Origin: Sphingomonas suaedae
GTDB taxonomy: Bacteria; Pseudomonadota; Alphaproteobacteria; Sphingomonadales; Sphingomonadaceae
DNA: 64,000 nt
Assembly (NCBI RefSeq): GCF_007833215.1
Contig: NZ_CP042239.1
Location: 310,001 to 374,000, forward strand
Direction: 5' to 3'
This document shows positions 55,232 through 64,000 of this stretch, one piece after another. The translations under genes and the position numbers were made by a program. The notes under the pieces were generated by a model. That model was given only the letters and a program-made list of their open reading frames with translations. It did not search any database and was not told the origin of the DNA. The stretch's first letter is position 1; each line of letters opens with the position of its first letter.

Positions 55232-55504
55232 ATGATCAACCTTATTATTCTTCTGGTCGTAGGCGGCGTGCTGGGCTGGCTTGCCAGCATCGTGATGCGC
55301 ACCGACGCCCAACAGGGCATTTTCCTCAATATCGTGGTGGGCATTGTCGGCGCGCTGCTGGCAGGGCTGTTGATTACCCCGCTGATCGGCGGCGGCACCA
55401 TTACCCAGGGTTCGTTCAGCGCGATGTCGCTGCTGATCTCGTTCCTCGGCGCGGTCGTGCTTCTGGCGATCGTGAACCTGGTTCGTCGCGGTTCGGTTCG
55501 CTGA
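55232..55504 (+). CDS. GlsB/YeaQ/YmgE-family small membrane protein
   Basis: This 90-residue protein is almost wholly membrane-embedded: three hydrophobic segments at about residues 3-20, 31-52 and 62-84, with the family signature GGVLGWLASIVMRTDAQQG and NIVVGIVGALLAG. The family is called transglycosylase-associated and is linked to stress response; its action is unknown. GGAGA lies before the ATG and a strong terminator follows. Confidence 0.92.
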   Translation: MINLIILLVVGGVLGWLASIVMRTDAQQGIFLNIVVGIVGALLAGLLITPLIGGGTITQGSFSAMSLLISFLGAVVLLAIVNLVRRGSVR

Positions 55505-55536
55505 AGACCGGCTGAGACCTTCTTTCCCAAGCCCTC

Positions 55537-55567
55537 ACGGGGTGGCCCATGGCCGCCCCGTTTTTTT
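55537..55567 (+). terminator. Intrinsic terminator of the GlsB/YmgE-family gene
   Basis: An 11-bp stem (55537-55547 with 55551-55561, one G-T pair) with loop CAT is followed by a run of seven T (55561-55567). Confidence 0.92.
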
Positions 55568-55781
55568 ATGCGGCGGACAATTCGGGAATGGGAACGCCCA
55601 GAACAAGCGCGAGCGCGACGGCGCCAAACAGCACCGCCAGCGTGGACGACATCGAAAACAACCCCCAGCCGACCACCGTCACCATCGCGGGATTGGGTCG
55701 GGCGAGGCGGCGATTCTGTTCGGCCGCCATCAGGACAAAGGCCGACAACAGGCCATAGAGAAACACCGTGAATTCGATCAT
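55566..55781 (-). CDS. Small two-helix membrane protein of unknown function
   Basis: I do not recognise this 71-residue protein. It has hydrophobic segments at about residues 2-18 (IEFTVFLYGLLSAFVLMAA) and 34-62 (VVGWGLFSMSSTLAVLFGAV), with an Arg-rich loop NRRLARPNP between them. The methionine at 55781 is preferred because homologous small membrane proteins start at the first helix; the open frame runs 16 codons further upstream. It converges with the preceding gene and overlaps the end of its terminator. Confidence 0.6.
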   Translation of the reverse strand: MIEFTVFLYGLLSAFVLMAAEQNRRLARPNPAMVTVVGWGLFSMSSTLAVLFGAVALALVLGVPIPELSAA

Positions 55782-55996
55782 GTGCGACAATCCCGCCCCC
55801 AGGAAATCGCTGCAAATGCTAACCGTCAAAGGTTAACCATTCAACGCGTCCGGACAGGTATTTGCCGCAGTGCAGCGTGCATTCGTCGCAATCGCCGCGC
55901 CACTCGTGCAAGTTGAAAGTCGGTTCAGGTTCGCTTGACCGCGGGATGCCCTCGCGACTATCGCGCGGCCCAGGACCAGAGGAGAGAATCGCCGCG

Positions 55997-56716
55997 ATGA
56001 AGAAACTCTATCCGAACGCCGAGGCGGCGCTGGACGGCCTGCTCCATGACGGCATGATGATCTGCGCGGGCGGCTTTGGGCTGTGCGGTATTCCCGAGCG
56101 GCTGATCGACGCGATCCAGGCGTCGGGGGTCAAGGATCTGACGATCGCCAGCAACAATGCCGGGATCGATGGCGAAGGGCTGGGCAAGCTGCTGCGCAGC
56201 CGCCAGGTGCGCAAGATGATCTCCTCCTATGTCGGTGAGAACAAGGAGTTCGAGCGGCAATATCTGGCGGGCGAGCTTGAGGTTGAATTCTGTCCCCAGG
56301 GCACGCTGGCCGAGCGCTGCCGCGCGGGCGGAGCCGGCATCCCCGGCTTCTACACCAAGACCGGCGTCGGCACGAAGGTGGCCGAGGGCAAGGAAGTGAA
56401 GGTCTTTGACGGGGAGGACTATATCCTCGAACGCGGGATCCGCGCCGACCTGTCGATCATCAAAGGGTGGAAGGCGGACGAGGCGGGCAATCTGATCTTC
56501 CGCAAGACCGCGCGCAATTTCAACCAGCCCATGGCGACCGCCAGCCATGTCTGCGTCGCCGAAGTCGAGGAAGTGGTGCCGGTCGGCAGCCTCGACCCCG
56601 ACTGTATCCATCTGCCCGGCATCTATGTGAAGCGGATGATCGTCGGCGCTCCCTACGACAAGAAGATCGAGTTCCGCACCGTCCGTCCGCGCGCCGAGAG
56701 CAGCGCGGCGGCGTGA
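55997..56716 (+). CDS. scoA: 3-oxoacid CoA-transferase subunit A
   Basis: This 239-residue subunit has the CoA-transferase signature GMMICAGGFGLCGIPERLID, then NNAGIDGEGLG, GFYTKTGVGTKVAEGKE and GNLIFRKTARNFNQPMATA. With subunit B it moves CoA from succinyl-CoA to acetoacetate or a related oxoacid, used in ketone-body and branched-chain catabolism. GGAGAG lies before the ATG. A lipoprotein gene lies between it and subunit B, which is unusual. Confidence 0.94.
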   Translation: MKKLYPNAEAALDGLLHDGMMICAGGFGLCGIPERLIDAIQASGVKDLTIASNNAGIDGEGLGKLLRSRQVRKMISSYVGENKEFERQYLAGELEVEFCPQGTLAERCRAGGAGIPGFYTKTGVGTKVAEGKEVKVFDGEDYILERGIRADLSIIKGWKADEAGNLIFRKTARNFNQPMATASHVCVAEVEEVVPVGSLDPDCIHLPGIYVKRMIVGAPYDKKIEFRTVRPRAESSAAA

Positions 56717-57765
56717 TCCGGCTGCGCGCCATCGCGGCGCTGGCCACAGCGTCATTGCTGACGGGCGGCTGCGTCGCTGCGGCGATTCCGGTGCTGGCGG
56801 GGGGCGTGATCGCGCGTGGCGAACTGAGTGGGGACAACAAGGCGCCTGCGCAGCGCCGGCAAGAGCGGGGCGAGGCTCCGCTTGATGCGCCGCTCGCCAC
56901 CGAACGGGCGCGGGAACGGATGCAGGCCGCCGATCCTGTGTCGGGGACCGATGCCCAATCAGGGCTGGCGACCGCGCAGGCACGCGAGCGGATGCGTATT
57001 GCCGAGGGTGCGGCCATCGTGCCGCTCGAGGGCGTCGGCGCGCCGGGCGGCCGGACTGTCCCCGATGGCGCAGCACCTCCCTTATCCGCCGGTGCGGGAG
57101 AGGCGGCAGCGTATAGTCTTCAGGCCTATCAGTCGCTTTGGACCTATGTCGAGGCGCAGGTGGCGGCACGGCGCGCGGGCACGGAGCCCCGCGCGGTGGT
57201 GCTGGCCGAAGGCGCGAGCCTCGATGCGCCGCGTTATGTGGCGTGTGGAACAAAGCCGCTCGCGATCGTCTTCGATCTGGATGAAAATGCCGAAGGCAGC
57301 GACCCGCAGGCGCGTTGGCGGCGCTGGAACGGGGACGGGCGCGATCTGGTTGCAGCCGTGCCGGGCGCGGTCGAAGGGATCGAAGCGGTGCGTCGCGAGG
57401 GCGTCCAGGCGATCTTCACCAGCGCCCGCGCGCGATCGGGCGCTGCGGGCGTATCCGCATTGCTTGCCCAGCTTGGCTTCGGCCAGACAGAAGCCGGCAA
57501 GACCCTGTTTCTGCGCGGCGGGGAGTCACCGATCCCGGGCGATCAGATGCGCCAGACCATCGCCGCCAGCTATTGCGTGATCGCGATCGTCGGCGACTCC
57601 CTCGGTGAGTTCAGCGACGCATTCGATGCCGAAGGCAATTCGGCCCGCCGTCCCACCGCAGCGACCGAGACCATGGTCGCGCCGCTTTGGGGCGCAGGCT
57701 GGTTCCTCCTCCCCAATCCGGTGCGCAGCACCGTCAACCCGTCTCAAGATACGCCCAAGGAGTGA
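56713..57765 (+). CDS. Lipoprotein of the HAD acid-phosphatase type, inside the CoA-transferase operon
   Basis: This 350-residue protein has a lipoprotein signal ([15 protein letters not shown]) and a low-complexity region with a repeated [12 protein letters not shown] unit. The C-terminal domain is HAD-like: [13 protein letters not shown] (nucleophile Asp and second acid), IFTSARAR (motif II) and [11 protein letters not shown] (motif IV). This is the pattern of outer-membrane class B/C acid phosphatases, here with Glu after the DLD. The GTG start overlaps the scoA stop, and scoB begins 4 bp after its stop, so it is translated within the operon. The reason for this pairing is unknown. Confidence 0.85.
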   Translation: MIRLRAIAALATASLLTGGCVAAAIPVLAGGVIARGELSGDNKAPAQRRQERGEAPLDAPLATERARERMQAADPVSGTDAQSGLATAQARERMRIAEGAAIVPLEGVGAPGGRTVPDGAAPPLSAGAGEAAAYSLQAYQSLWTYVEAQVAARRAGTEPRAVVLAEGASLDAPRYVACGTKPLAIVFDLDENAEGSDPQARWRRWNGDGRDLVAAVPGAVEGIEAVRREGVQAIFTSARARSGAAGVSALLAQLGFGQTEAGKTLFLRGGESPIPGDQMRQTIAASYCVIAIVGDSLGEFSDAFDAEGNSARRPTAATETMVAPLWGAGWFLLPNPVRSTVNPSQDTPKE

Positions 57766-57769
57766 CAAG

Positions 57770-58435
57770 ATGCCCCAGGACAGCATGGGCTGGACCCGCG
57801 ACGAAATGGCCGCGCGCGCCGCGAAGGAACTGAAGGACGGCTTCTATGTCAATCTTGGCATCGGCATCCCGACATTGGTGGCGAACCACATTCCCGAGGG
57901 GGTGGAGGTGACGCTTCAATCGGAGAATGGAATGCTGGGCATCGGCCCGTTTCCATTTGAAGGCGAGGAGGACCCCGACCTCATCAACGCCGGCAAGCAG
58001 ACGATCAGCGAACTGCCGCAATCGGTCTATTTCAGCAGCGCCGACAGCTTCGCGATGATCCGGGGCGGGCATATCGACCTGACCGTGCTGGGCGCGATGG
58101 AGGTTTCGCAGGATGGCGACATCGCCAACTGGATGATTCCGGGCAAGATGATCAAGGGGATGGGCGGCGCGATGGATCTGGTCGCTGGCGTCAAGAAGAT
58201 CATCGTGGTGATGGAGCATAATGCCAAGGATGGCAGCCCGAAATTCATCCCCGAATGCTCGCTGCCGCTGACCGGCAAGAATGTGGTCGACATGATTATC
58301 ACCGATCTGGCGGTGTTCCAGCGGCCCGACCACGTCTCGCCCTTCCGCCTGATCGAACTGGCGCCCGGCGTGACCGAGGAAGAGGTCGCGGCGAAGACCA
58401 CGGCGCATTACGAGGTGGCTCTGGCGACGGCATGA
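57770..58435 (+). CDS. scoB: 3-oxoacid CoA-transferase subunit B
   Basis: This 221-residue subunit has [20 protein letters not shown], the catalytic Glu in [34 protein letters not shown] and [12 protein letters not shown], all typical of SCOT-type beta subunits. AAGGAG lies eight bases before the ATG. It completes the enzyme with scoA at 55997, separated from it only by the phosphatase-like gene. Confidence 0.95.
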   Translation: MPQDSMGWTRDEMAARAAKELKDGFYVNLGIGIPTLVANHIPEGVEVTLQSENGMLGIGPFPFEGEEDPDLINAGKQTISELPQSVYFSSADSFAMIRGGHIDLTVLGAMEVSQDGDIANWMIPGKMIKGMGGAMDLVAGVKKIIVVMEHNAKDGSPKFIPECSLPLTGKNVVDMIITDLAVFQRPDHVSPFRLIELAPGVTEEEVAAKTTAHYEVALATA

Positions 58436-58442
58436 GTTCCAG

Positions 58443-58601
58443 TTCCTCCCCTGCAGCGCAGGGGAGGGGGACCGCCCGCGGAGCGGGTGGTGGAGGGGCG
58501 GCCGCGCAGCCGGCCGTCAACAGCTCGGCAAAAATCCGCCCTCTACGGGGCGGCCCCTCCGTCAGCTTCGCTGCCACCTCCCCTGCGGGGCAGGGGAGGA
58601 A
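58443..58601 (+). repeat. Multi-hairpin repeat element, copy C
   Basis: It runs from TTCCTCCCCTGCAGC to GCAGGGGAGGAA over 159 bp with the core GCTCGGCAAAAATCCGCCC. It lies between two converging genes: 7 bp after the scoB stop and 2 bp from the stop of the next gene. Stem changes relative to copies A and B are compensated. Confidence 0.85.
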
Positions 58602-58603
58602 TG

Positions 58604-59122
58604 TCAGGATCGCTGACGTGCTGCCTGGTGAAACAACCCGGCGGCAACGCACCACAGCGTGCCGAAGAAAAGGGTGACGCCGATCGGGAATCCCTGCCCG
58701 GTCGTCCAGATATACAGCATCACGCCGATCTGGACCGCAGCGGCGAGGGCCGACGCGACCGCCATGCCCCGTGCACGAAATCCGCTCAGCACCGATACTG
58801 CGACCGCGCTCAGCGGTACGAGGAAGAAGAGCGCGTTGATCGGGTTGTCCTCGCTCCCGACGAACCCGACGGCGAGGTTGATCCAGATCGTCAGAAAGCA
58901 GGCGGCCAGCACGATGCCCATGCCCGCGCGATAGGTCCAGGCCGGGCTGGCGCGCACGGTCAGCTCGACCGCAAGCCCCACGCTGCCGAGCATCAGGAAG
59001 GCGAACAGGAAGTCCCCGCCGCTCCAATCGACCTCATGCGTAAACTGCATCGCCACTGCCGGGAGCAGCAGCAACCCAAGGATCCCGCCCCATCCGATCA
59101 ACCGCCACGGGTTGCGCCACAT
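58604..59122 (-). CDS. Multi-helix membrane protein of unknown function
   Basis: This 172-residue protein has about five hydrophobic segments: WGGILGLLLLPAVAMQF, LFAFLMLGSVGLAVEL, MGIVLAACFLTIWINLAV, ALFFLVPLSAVAVSVL and IGVMLYIWTTGQGF. Short membrane proteins with the opening NPWRLIGWGG are common in proteobacteria, but I know no function. The methionine at 59122 gives that opening; a GTG at 59149 with GGAGG upstream would add nine residues. It is divergent from the regulator at 59241. Confidence 0.75.
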   Translation of the reverse strand: MWRNPWRLIGWGGILGLLLLPAVAMQFTHEVDWSGGDFLFAFLMLGSVGLAVELTVRASPAWTYRAGMGIVLAACFLTIWINLAVGFVGSEDNPINALFFLVPLSAVAVSVLSGFRARGMAVASALAAAVQIGVMLYIWTTGQGFPIGVTLFFGTLWCVAAGLFHQAARQRS

Positions 59123-59240
59123 GCCGCCAGTCTTTGCTTGTTCAACCACTTGCTTGCCTCCATGAAGTGCCGATACCCGTCCCTGGCCCGGCCGGTGGGT
59201 GAGCGGCATGAGCAAGATCTGAGGCTTCGCTGAATTCGCC

Positions 59241-60317
59241 ATGGACCCGATGATCTATCGCTTTGGGAGCTTCGAGCTCGACAGCACCGAGCGCCAGCTG
59301 CGCCGTGACGGCGCGGAGGTGGCGCTCAACGCGCGTTATCTCGACGCGCTGATCTTGCTGGTGCGTGAGCGCGGGCAATTGGTGACCAAGGACCGGTTCA
59401 TGGACGCGGTGTGGCGCGGCATTCCGGTGACGGATGAGGCGCTGACCCAGTGCATCCGCACCTTGCGCCGCACGCTTGGCGATGAGGCAGGCGATCCGCG
59501 CTTCATCGCGACGGTACCGAAATTCGGGTATCGCTTTGTTGGTGCGATCGAGGGCGAGGCGACCGAGCAACCGCTTCCGCCCGCGCCGCAGCCGCTGCCG
59601 GCGCAGTCGCTGATGTGGCGGATGGGAACGACCGGGACTGCGGGCGCAGTTGCGGCCGGAGTGATTGGCGGGCTGACCTATGGCGTGCTCGGCGCGACGC
59701 TGGCGGTGCCGGCGCAAAGCGGGGCGCTGTCGTTCGTGCTGGTGCTGGCCTGCATCACCATCGCGCTGGCCGCGATTGGCGGAGGGGCGGTGGCGTTCGG
59801 CGTGGCGGCGGCGGTGCAGCGCGGCGGTGCCCGCTCACCAATGGCAATTGTCGGCGGCGCGCTGGCAGGGCTGATCGTCGGCGCGGTTTCCAAGCTGCTC
59901 GGCATCGACGCCTTTGCCCTGCTGCTCGGCCGTGCGCCCGAAGGGATTACCGGCGCGCCTGAGGGGTTGGCATTGGGGGCTGCGGTCGGGATGGCATTCT
60001 GGATCGCGGCGCGGCGCGCGGGAAGCACCAGGCGCCATGCCGGACTGGCCGGGTTGGTGCTGGGCGCGGCGGCGGGGCTGATCATCGCCTTGGCGGGCGG
60101 GCGGCTGCTGGCCGGAAGCATCGACGTACTCACCCGGACGATGGAGGGCGCGCGGCTCGACCTGGGCCATATCGGCCGGCTGCTGGGTGAAAGCGGCTTC
60201 GGCCTGCGCAGCCGCATCGTGACCAGCGTTGCCGAGGGTGCGCTGTTCGGCAGCTTCACGGCAGCGGGGTTGTGGCGCGGCGGCACCGCTTATCCGCAAT
60301 CCGAGACACAAGATTAG
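59241..60317 (+). CDS. ToxR/CadC-like winged-helix regulator with a multi-helix membrane domain
   Basis: This 358-residue protein begins with an OmpR/ToxR-type winged helix (FELDSTERQLRRDGAEVALN, LLVRERGQLVTKDRF, TLRRTLGDEAGDPRFIATV, FGYRFVGAIE, residues about 5-103). A Pro-rich linker is followed by about five or six hydrophobic Gly/Ala-rich segments from residue 130 to the end, not the single helix usual for CadC. It is likely a membrane-bound transcription factor. Its neighbour on the other strand is also a membrane protein and could be a target or sensor partner. Confidence 0.85.
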   Translation: MDPMIYRFGSFELDSTERQLRRDGAEVALNARYLDALILLVRERGQLVTKDRFMDAVWRGIPVTDEALTQCIRTLRRTLGDEAGDPRFIATVPKFGYRFVGAIEGEATEQPLPPAPQPLPAQSLMWRMGTTGTAGAVAAGVIGGLTYGVLGATLAVPAQSGALSFVLVLACITIALAAIGGGAVAFGVAAAVQRGGARSPMAIVGGALAGLIVGAVSKLLGIDAFALLLGRAPEGITGAPEGLALGAAVGMAFWIAARRAGSTRRHAGLAGLVLGAAAGLIIALAGGRLLAGSIDVLTRTMEGARLDLGHIGRLLGESGFGLRSRIVTSVAEGALFGSFTAAGLWRGGTAYPQSETQD

Positions 60318-60326
60318 GCGCTGACC

Positions 60327-61292
60327 ATGCATGTTCTTCTGACCGGTTCGTCGGGCTGGCTCGGCCGCTTTGTCGCGCCGCTGCTGCGGGCCGAGGGCCA
60401 TCACGTCACCGGCCTCGACGTCGCGCCCGGTGCCGATACCGATGTGATCGCGAGCGTCGCCGATCGCGCGGCGATCGACCGGGTGCTTGCCGAGCGGGGG
60501 ATCGAGGCGGTGATCCATGGCGGGGCGCTGCACAAGCCCGACATCGTGCGCTATCCGAAAGAGGGGTTCGTCGACGTCAACGTCACCGGCACGCTCAACC
60601 TGCTCGAAGCGGCGGTCGCCGCTCGACATGACCGGTTCGTCTTCACCTCGACCACCTCGCTGATGATCAGCCAGGCAATCCGCGACGAGGCGGGGGATGC
60701 GGCGGTGTGGCTCGACGAGGACAGCGGGCCGATCGAACCACGCAACATCTATGGCGTCACCAAATATGCCGCCGAGCAGCTCTGCCGCCTGTTCCATGCC
60801 GAACATGGGCTGAGCTGCATCGTCCTGCGCACGGGGCGTTTCTTTCCCGAGGAAGATGATACGCACAGCCATCCACCGGGCGTCAATTTAAAGGCAAACG
60901 AGTTTCTCAACCGTCGCCTGACCGTGGAGGACTCCGCACGCGCGCATGTCGCGGCACTGGCCAAGGCACCAGCGATCGGGTTCGGGACCTATATCGTCTC
61001 CGCGCCCACCCCCTTCGCACGCGACGAGGCGGCGGAGCTGAAGCGCGATGCCGCCGCGGTGATCGCTCGGCATTTCCCGGATGCGCCCGCGCTCTATGCC
61101 GCGCGCGGTTGGGAACTGCCAACGCGGATCGGGCGGGTCTATGACAGCGGACGGATCCAGCGCGAGTTGGATTTTGCCTTCGACACCGGCTTCGCCCAAC
61201 TGCTCGACACCCTTCGCTCAGGCGGCCCGCTCCCCTTCGCGCACGATCCCGCTTATGTGTCGCCGCAGGAGCGGGCGCGCCAGTCGGGTTGA
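60327..61292 (+). CDS. NAD-dependent epimerase/dehydratase family protein
   Basis: This 321-residue extended short-chain dehydrogenase has the NAD loop LLTGSSGWLGRFVAPLL (G-x-x-G-x-x-G) at the start and the active-site pair in NIYGVTKYAAEQLC (Tyr-x-x-x-Lys, about residue 140), with VFTSTTSLM before it. Such proteins act on sugar nucleotides or similar. It starts 9 bp after the regulator gene and may be cotranscribed with it. The substrate is unknown. Confidence 0.9.
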   Translation: MHVLLTGSSGWLGRFVAPLLRAEGHHVTGLDVAPGADTDVIASVADRAAIDRVLAERGIEAVIHGGALHKPDIVRYPKEGFVDVNVTGTLNLLEAAVAARHDRFVFTSTTSLMISQAIRDEAGDAAVWLDEDSGPIEPRNIYGVTKYAAEQLCRLFHAEHGLSCIVLRTGRFFPEEDDTHSHPPGVNLKANEFLNRRLTVEDSARAHVAALAKAPAIGFGTYIVSAPTPFARDEAAELKRDAAAVIARHFPDAPALYAARGWELPTRIGRVYDSGRIQRELDFAFDTGFAQLLDTLRSGGPLPFAHDPAYVSPQERARQSG

Positions 61293-61374
61293 ACCATTGG
61301 GCGGCGGCGGCTAAACGCGCCGCACTCGCTGCATTGCAGCAATTCCGAGTTTGCTGCACCCAAGGAACCGCCCC

Positions 61375-62877
61375 GTGGCCGATGTTCACATGTCTTTTGC
61401 CTCTAACGTCCGCCGCGACTGGCTGACCAATCCGGGGCGGGAGATCGTGTCGGGGCTGGTGGTCGCGCTGGCGCTGATCCCGGAAGCGATCGGCTTTGCC
61501 CTGATCGCCGGGGTGGACCCGAGCGTCGGGCTGTACGCCAGCTTCTCGATCGCGGTGATCATCGCAATCACCGGCGGGCGGCCCGGTATGATCTCGGCGG
61601 CAACGGCGGCGGTGGCGGTGCTGGTCGGGCCGCTGGTGCGCGACCATGGCGTCGAATATCTGTTCGCGGCGACGATCCTGATGGGCGTGTTTCAGGGGAT
61701 CGCCGCGCTGCTGCGGCTCGACCTGCTGATGCGGTTCGTGTCGCGCTCGGTCATCACCGGCTTCGTCAACGCGCTCGCGATCCTGATCTTCATGGCACAG
61801 CTGCCCCAGTTGACCGGGGTGGGCTGGGAGACCTATGCGATGGTCGCGGCGGGGCTGGCGATCATCTATCTGCTCCCGCGCCTGACCAGCGCCGTGCCGT
61901 CGCCGCTGGTAGCGATCGTGCTGCTCGCTGCGGTGACGATCGGCATGGGCATCGACGTCAATACGGTCGGCGAGATGGGCAGGCTGCCCGAGGCGCTGCC
62001 GATGTTCCACTGGCCGCAGGTGCCGCTGACCTGGGAAACGCTACGCATCATTGCGCCCTTCTCGCTGGCGATGGCCGCCGTCGGATTGCTCGAATCCCTC
62101 CTGACTGCGCAGATCGTCGACGACATGACCGAGACGCGCTCCGACAAGCGCCGGGAGACGCTGGGGCAGGGGATCGCCAATTTCTTCACCGGCATGATCG
62201 GCGGCATGGGCGGTTGCGCGATGATCGGCCAGTCGGTGATCAACGTGAAGTCGGGCGGGCGCCGCCGCCTGTCGACCTTCGCCGCGGGCATCCTGCTGCT
62301 GATCCTGATCGTCGTGCTCGGCCGGTGGGTGGCGCAGATCCCGATGCCGGCGCTGGTCGCGGTAATGATGTTCGTGTCGGTCAGCACCTTCCGCTGGCAG
62401 TCCTTTGCCGACCTGCGCGTCCACCCCTGGCAGTCGAGCGTCGTGATGCTCGCAACCGTCGTCATCGTCGTTTGGACCCACGATCTGTCGATGGGCGTGC
62501 TGGCAGGCGTGTTGCTGTCGGGCATCTTCTTTGCCGGCAAGGTGCGTCAGCTCGTCACCATCGAGACCGCGCTGAGCCCTGACGGGCGCAGCCGCAGCTA
62601 CACGATCGGCGGACAGATTTTCTTCGCCTCGACGGATCGGATCATGGAATCGATCGCGTTTCGTGAAGAGGCGGTGGACTCGGTGACGATTGACCTGACC
62701 AAGGCGCATTTCTGGGATATTTCGGCGACCGGCGTGCTCGACAAGATCGTCCTGCGGTTGCGCGGCGAGGGCAAGGCGGTCGAGGTGATCGGCCTCAACG
62801 AAGCCAGCGCGACGCTGGTCGAGAAATATGGCGAGCATGACAAACCGTTCGTGTCGCTCGGCGTGGTGGGCCACTGA
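61375..62877 (+). CDS. SulP-family inorganic anion transporter with STAS domain
   Basis: This 500-residue protein has the SulP signature in its first helices (GREIVSGLVVALALIPEAIG, GLYASFSIAVIIAITGGRPG), SVITGFVNALAILIF, and about 11-12 membrane segments. The C-terminal STAS domain includes VDSVTIDLTKAHFWDISATG near residue 440. It may import sulfate, bicarbonate or another anion by cotransport. The GTG at 61375 has AAGGAA seven bases upstream and is preferred to the ATG at 61390. leuC follows. Confidence 0.92.
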   Translation: MADVHMSFASNVRRDWLTNPGREIVSGLVVALALIPEAIGFALIAGVDPSVGLYASFSIAVIIAITGGRPGMISAATAAVAVLVGPLVRDHGVEYLFAATILMGVFQGIAALLRLDLLMRFVSRSVITGFVNALAILIFMAQLPQLTGVGWETYAMVAAGLAIIYLLPRLTSAVPSPLVAIVLLAAVTIGMGIDVNTVGEMGRLPEALPMFHWPQVPLTWETLRIIAPFSLAMAAVGLLESLLTAQIVDDMTETRSDKRRETLGQGIANFFTGMIGGMGGCAMIGQSVINVKSGGRRRLSTFAAGILLLILIVVLGRWVAQIPMPALVAVMMFVSVSTFRWQSFADLRVHPWQSSVVMLATVVIVVWTHDLSMGVLAGVLLSGIFFAGKVRQLVTIETALSPDGRSRSYTIGGQIFFASTDRIMESIAFREEAVDSVTIDLTKAHFWDISATGVLDKIVLRLRGEGKAVEVIGLNEASATLVEKYGEHDKPFVSLGVVGH

Positions 62878-62948
62878 AGCAGGACTTCGCCTCAGAAAAT
62901 GTCGCCTGCGCTTGCCCCTGCGTAACAAAGGCGTAAGGGGACGGCATC

Positions 62949-64000
62949 ATGGCCAGCAAACTTCTTACGCTCTACGAAAAAATCTGGGCTTCGCACGTCG
63001 TTGAGCGGCGCCCGGACGGCACCTGCCTCATCTATATCGATCGCCACCTCGTCCATGAGGTGACCAGCCCGCAGGCGTTCGAGGCGCTGCGCATCAACGG
63101 CCGCGGGGTGCGGCGTCCCGACCTGACGCTCGCGGTGCCGGACCACAACCTCCCCACCACCGCACGGACCGATGCGGCGGGCCACCGCCTGCCGATCGCC
63201 GATCAGGAGAGTGCGCAGCAGCTTGCCGCGCTGGAGCGCAACGTCGCCGAATTCGGCATCGATTATTTCGGCGCGACCGCGCCGGAGCAGGGTATCGTCC
63301 ATGTCGTGGGGCCGGAACAGGGCTTCACCCTGCCTGGCACGACGCTGGTCTGCGGCGACAGCCACACTTCGGCGCACGGCGCGCTTGGCGCTCTCGCCTT
63401 TGGCATCGGGACGAGCGAGGTCGAGCATGTGCTGGCGACGCAGACGTTGCTGCTCACCCAGTCGAAGACGATGGAGATCCGCGTCGATGGCACGCTCGGC
63501 TATGGCGTGTCGGCCAAGGACGTCATCCTGGCGATCATCGGCCGGATCGGCGCATCGGGGGGCACCGGCTATGTCATCGAATATACCGGCGAGGTGATTC
63601 GTGGCCTGTCGGTCGAGGGGCGGCTGACGATCAGCAATATGTCGATCGAGGGCGGCGCGCGCGCCGGCCTGATCGCGCCCGACGAGACCACCTACGCCTA
63701 TCTGAAGGGCCGTCCGATGGCGCCGAAGGGGGCGGAGTGGGAGAAGGCGCTGGCCTGGTGGCGCTCGCTGCCGACCGATCCGGGTGCGCAGTACGATCGC
63801 GTGGTGACGTTGCAGGGCAGTCACATCGCCCCCTCGCTCACCTGGGGGACCAGCCCCGAGGATGTGGTGCCGATCACCGGCAGCGTGCCCGACCCCGACA
63901 GTTTCGAGGATCCGGCCAAGCGCGTCGCCGCACGCAAATCGCTCGACTATATGGGCCTCGCCCCCGGCACGCGGATGCAGGACATTGCGGTCGAGAATAT
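62949..64000 (+). CDS. leuC: 3-isopropylmalate dehydratase large subunit, N-terminal part (partial)
   Basis: About 350 codons are present and the gene runs off the right edge with no stop. LeuC with LeuD converts 2-isopropylmalate to 3-isopropylmalate in leucine synthesis, using a 4Fe-4S cluster. Visible motifs are [58 protein letters not shown] and [27 protein letters not shown] lies before the ATG. The missing C-terminal part would hold the remaining cluster cysteines. Confidence 0.95.
   Translation, partial: MASKLLTLYEKIWASHVVERRPDGTCLIYIDRHLVHEVTSPQAFEALRINGRGVRRPDLTLAVPDHNLPTTARTDAAGHRLPIADQESAQQLAALERNVAEFGIDYFGATAPEQGIVHVVGPEQGFTLPGTTLVCGDSHTSAHGALGALAFGIGTSEVEHVLATQTLLLTQSKTMEIRVDGTLGYGVSAKDVILAIIGRIGASGGTGYVIEYTGEVIRGLSVEGRLTISNMSIEGGARAGLIAPDETTYAYLKGRPMAPKGAEWEKALAWWRSLPTDPGAQYDRVVTLQGSHIAPSLTWGTSPEDVVPITGSVPDPDSFEDPAKRVAARKSLDYMGLAPGTRMQDIAVEN

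Overview
The window reads as chromosomal DNA of an alphaproteobacterium, most likely a Sphingomonas-like member of the Sphingomonadales. The signs are a GC content in the mid 60s by eye, the order pcm-tolC-popZ-valS, alphaproteobacterial cell-cycle genes (divL, popZ, chpT), a large TonB-dependent receptor, and many short GC-rich palindromic repeats between genes. No insertion sequence, prophage, integrase or CRISPR array is visible. Most of the window is core and housekeeping DNA.

Layout. 1-5.5 kb: end of asd, a chemoreceptor, and a marR-emrA-emrB multidrug-efflux operon on the minus strand with a palindromic operator candidate. 5.5-14.5 kb: alpha/beta hydrolase, secreted ACE-like M2 peptidase, a histone-H1-like protein, AMP nucleosidase, peroxiredoxin, YqgE, GNAT, and ahcY behind a perfect 16-bp palindrome. 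14.5-22.3 kb: TonB-dependent receptor, then divL-tsaE-amgK-murU and tRNA-Cys; the divL frame is broken by a 1-nt shift. 22.5-31 kb: pcm, tolC, popZ, valS, an MFS pump, hemB. 31-41.4 kb: spermidine-synthase fusion, lipoprotein, tRNA-Arg, a possible 50-residue zinc-ribbon protein, serine hydrolase, chpT-trhO-gst, a low-GC orphan gene, a repeat cluster, rtcB, and a protein with two helix-turn-helix stretches. 41.6-46.7 kb: chemotaxis operon cheA-cheW-cheY-cheB-cheR. 46.8-54.3 kb: amidase, NAD(P)HX repair, RNA methyltransferase, truA/fmt facing recR/def, nitronate monooxygenase. 54.5-64 kb: gamma carbonic anhydrase, scoA-phosphatase-scoB, a ToxR-like membrane regulator, epimerase, SulP transporter and the start of leuC.

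Working together. DivL, ChpT and PopZ are three parts of the alphaproteobacterial CtrA cell-cycle circuit. A CtrA-box-like site precedes cheA, which suggests the usual link between cell cycle and motility. The chemoreceptor at the left end carries a C-terminal xWxxF tail of the kind that docks CheR/CheB, both encoded 44 kb away. AmgK and MurU form the short MurNAc-recycling route. MarR-EmrA-EmrB and the separate TolC could form one tripartite pump.

The most unusual feature is the repeat content. A multi-hairpin element of about 160 bp occurs three times, always within 10 bp of a stop codon, with loop changes and paired stem changes between copies. Two other palindromic families have members inserted in frame inside valS (about 44 residues) and fmt (about 23 residues), comparable in principle to the Rickettsia palindromic elements.
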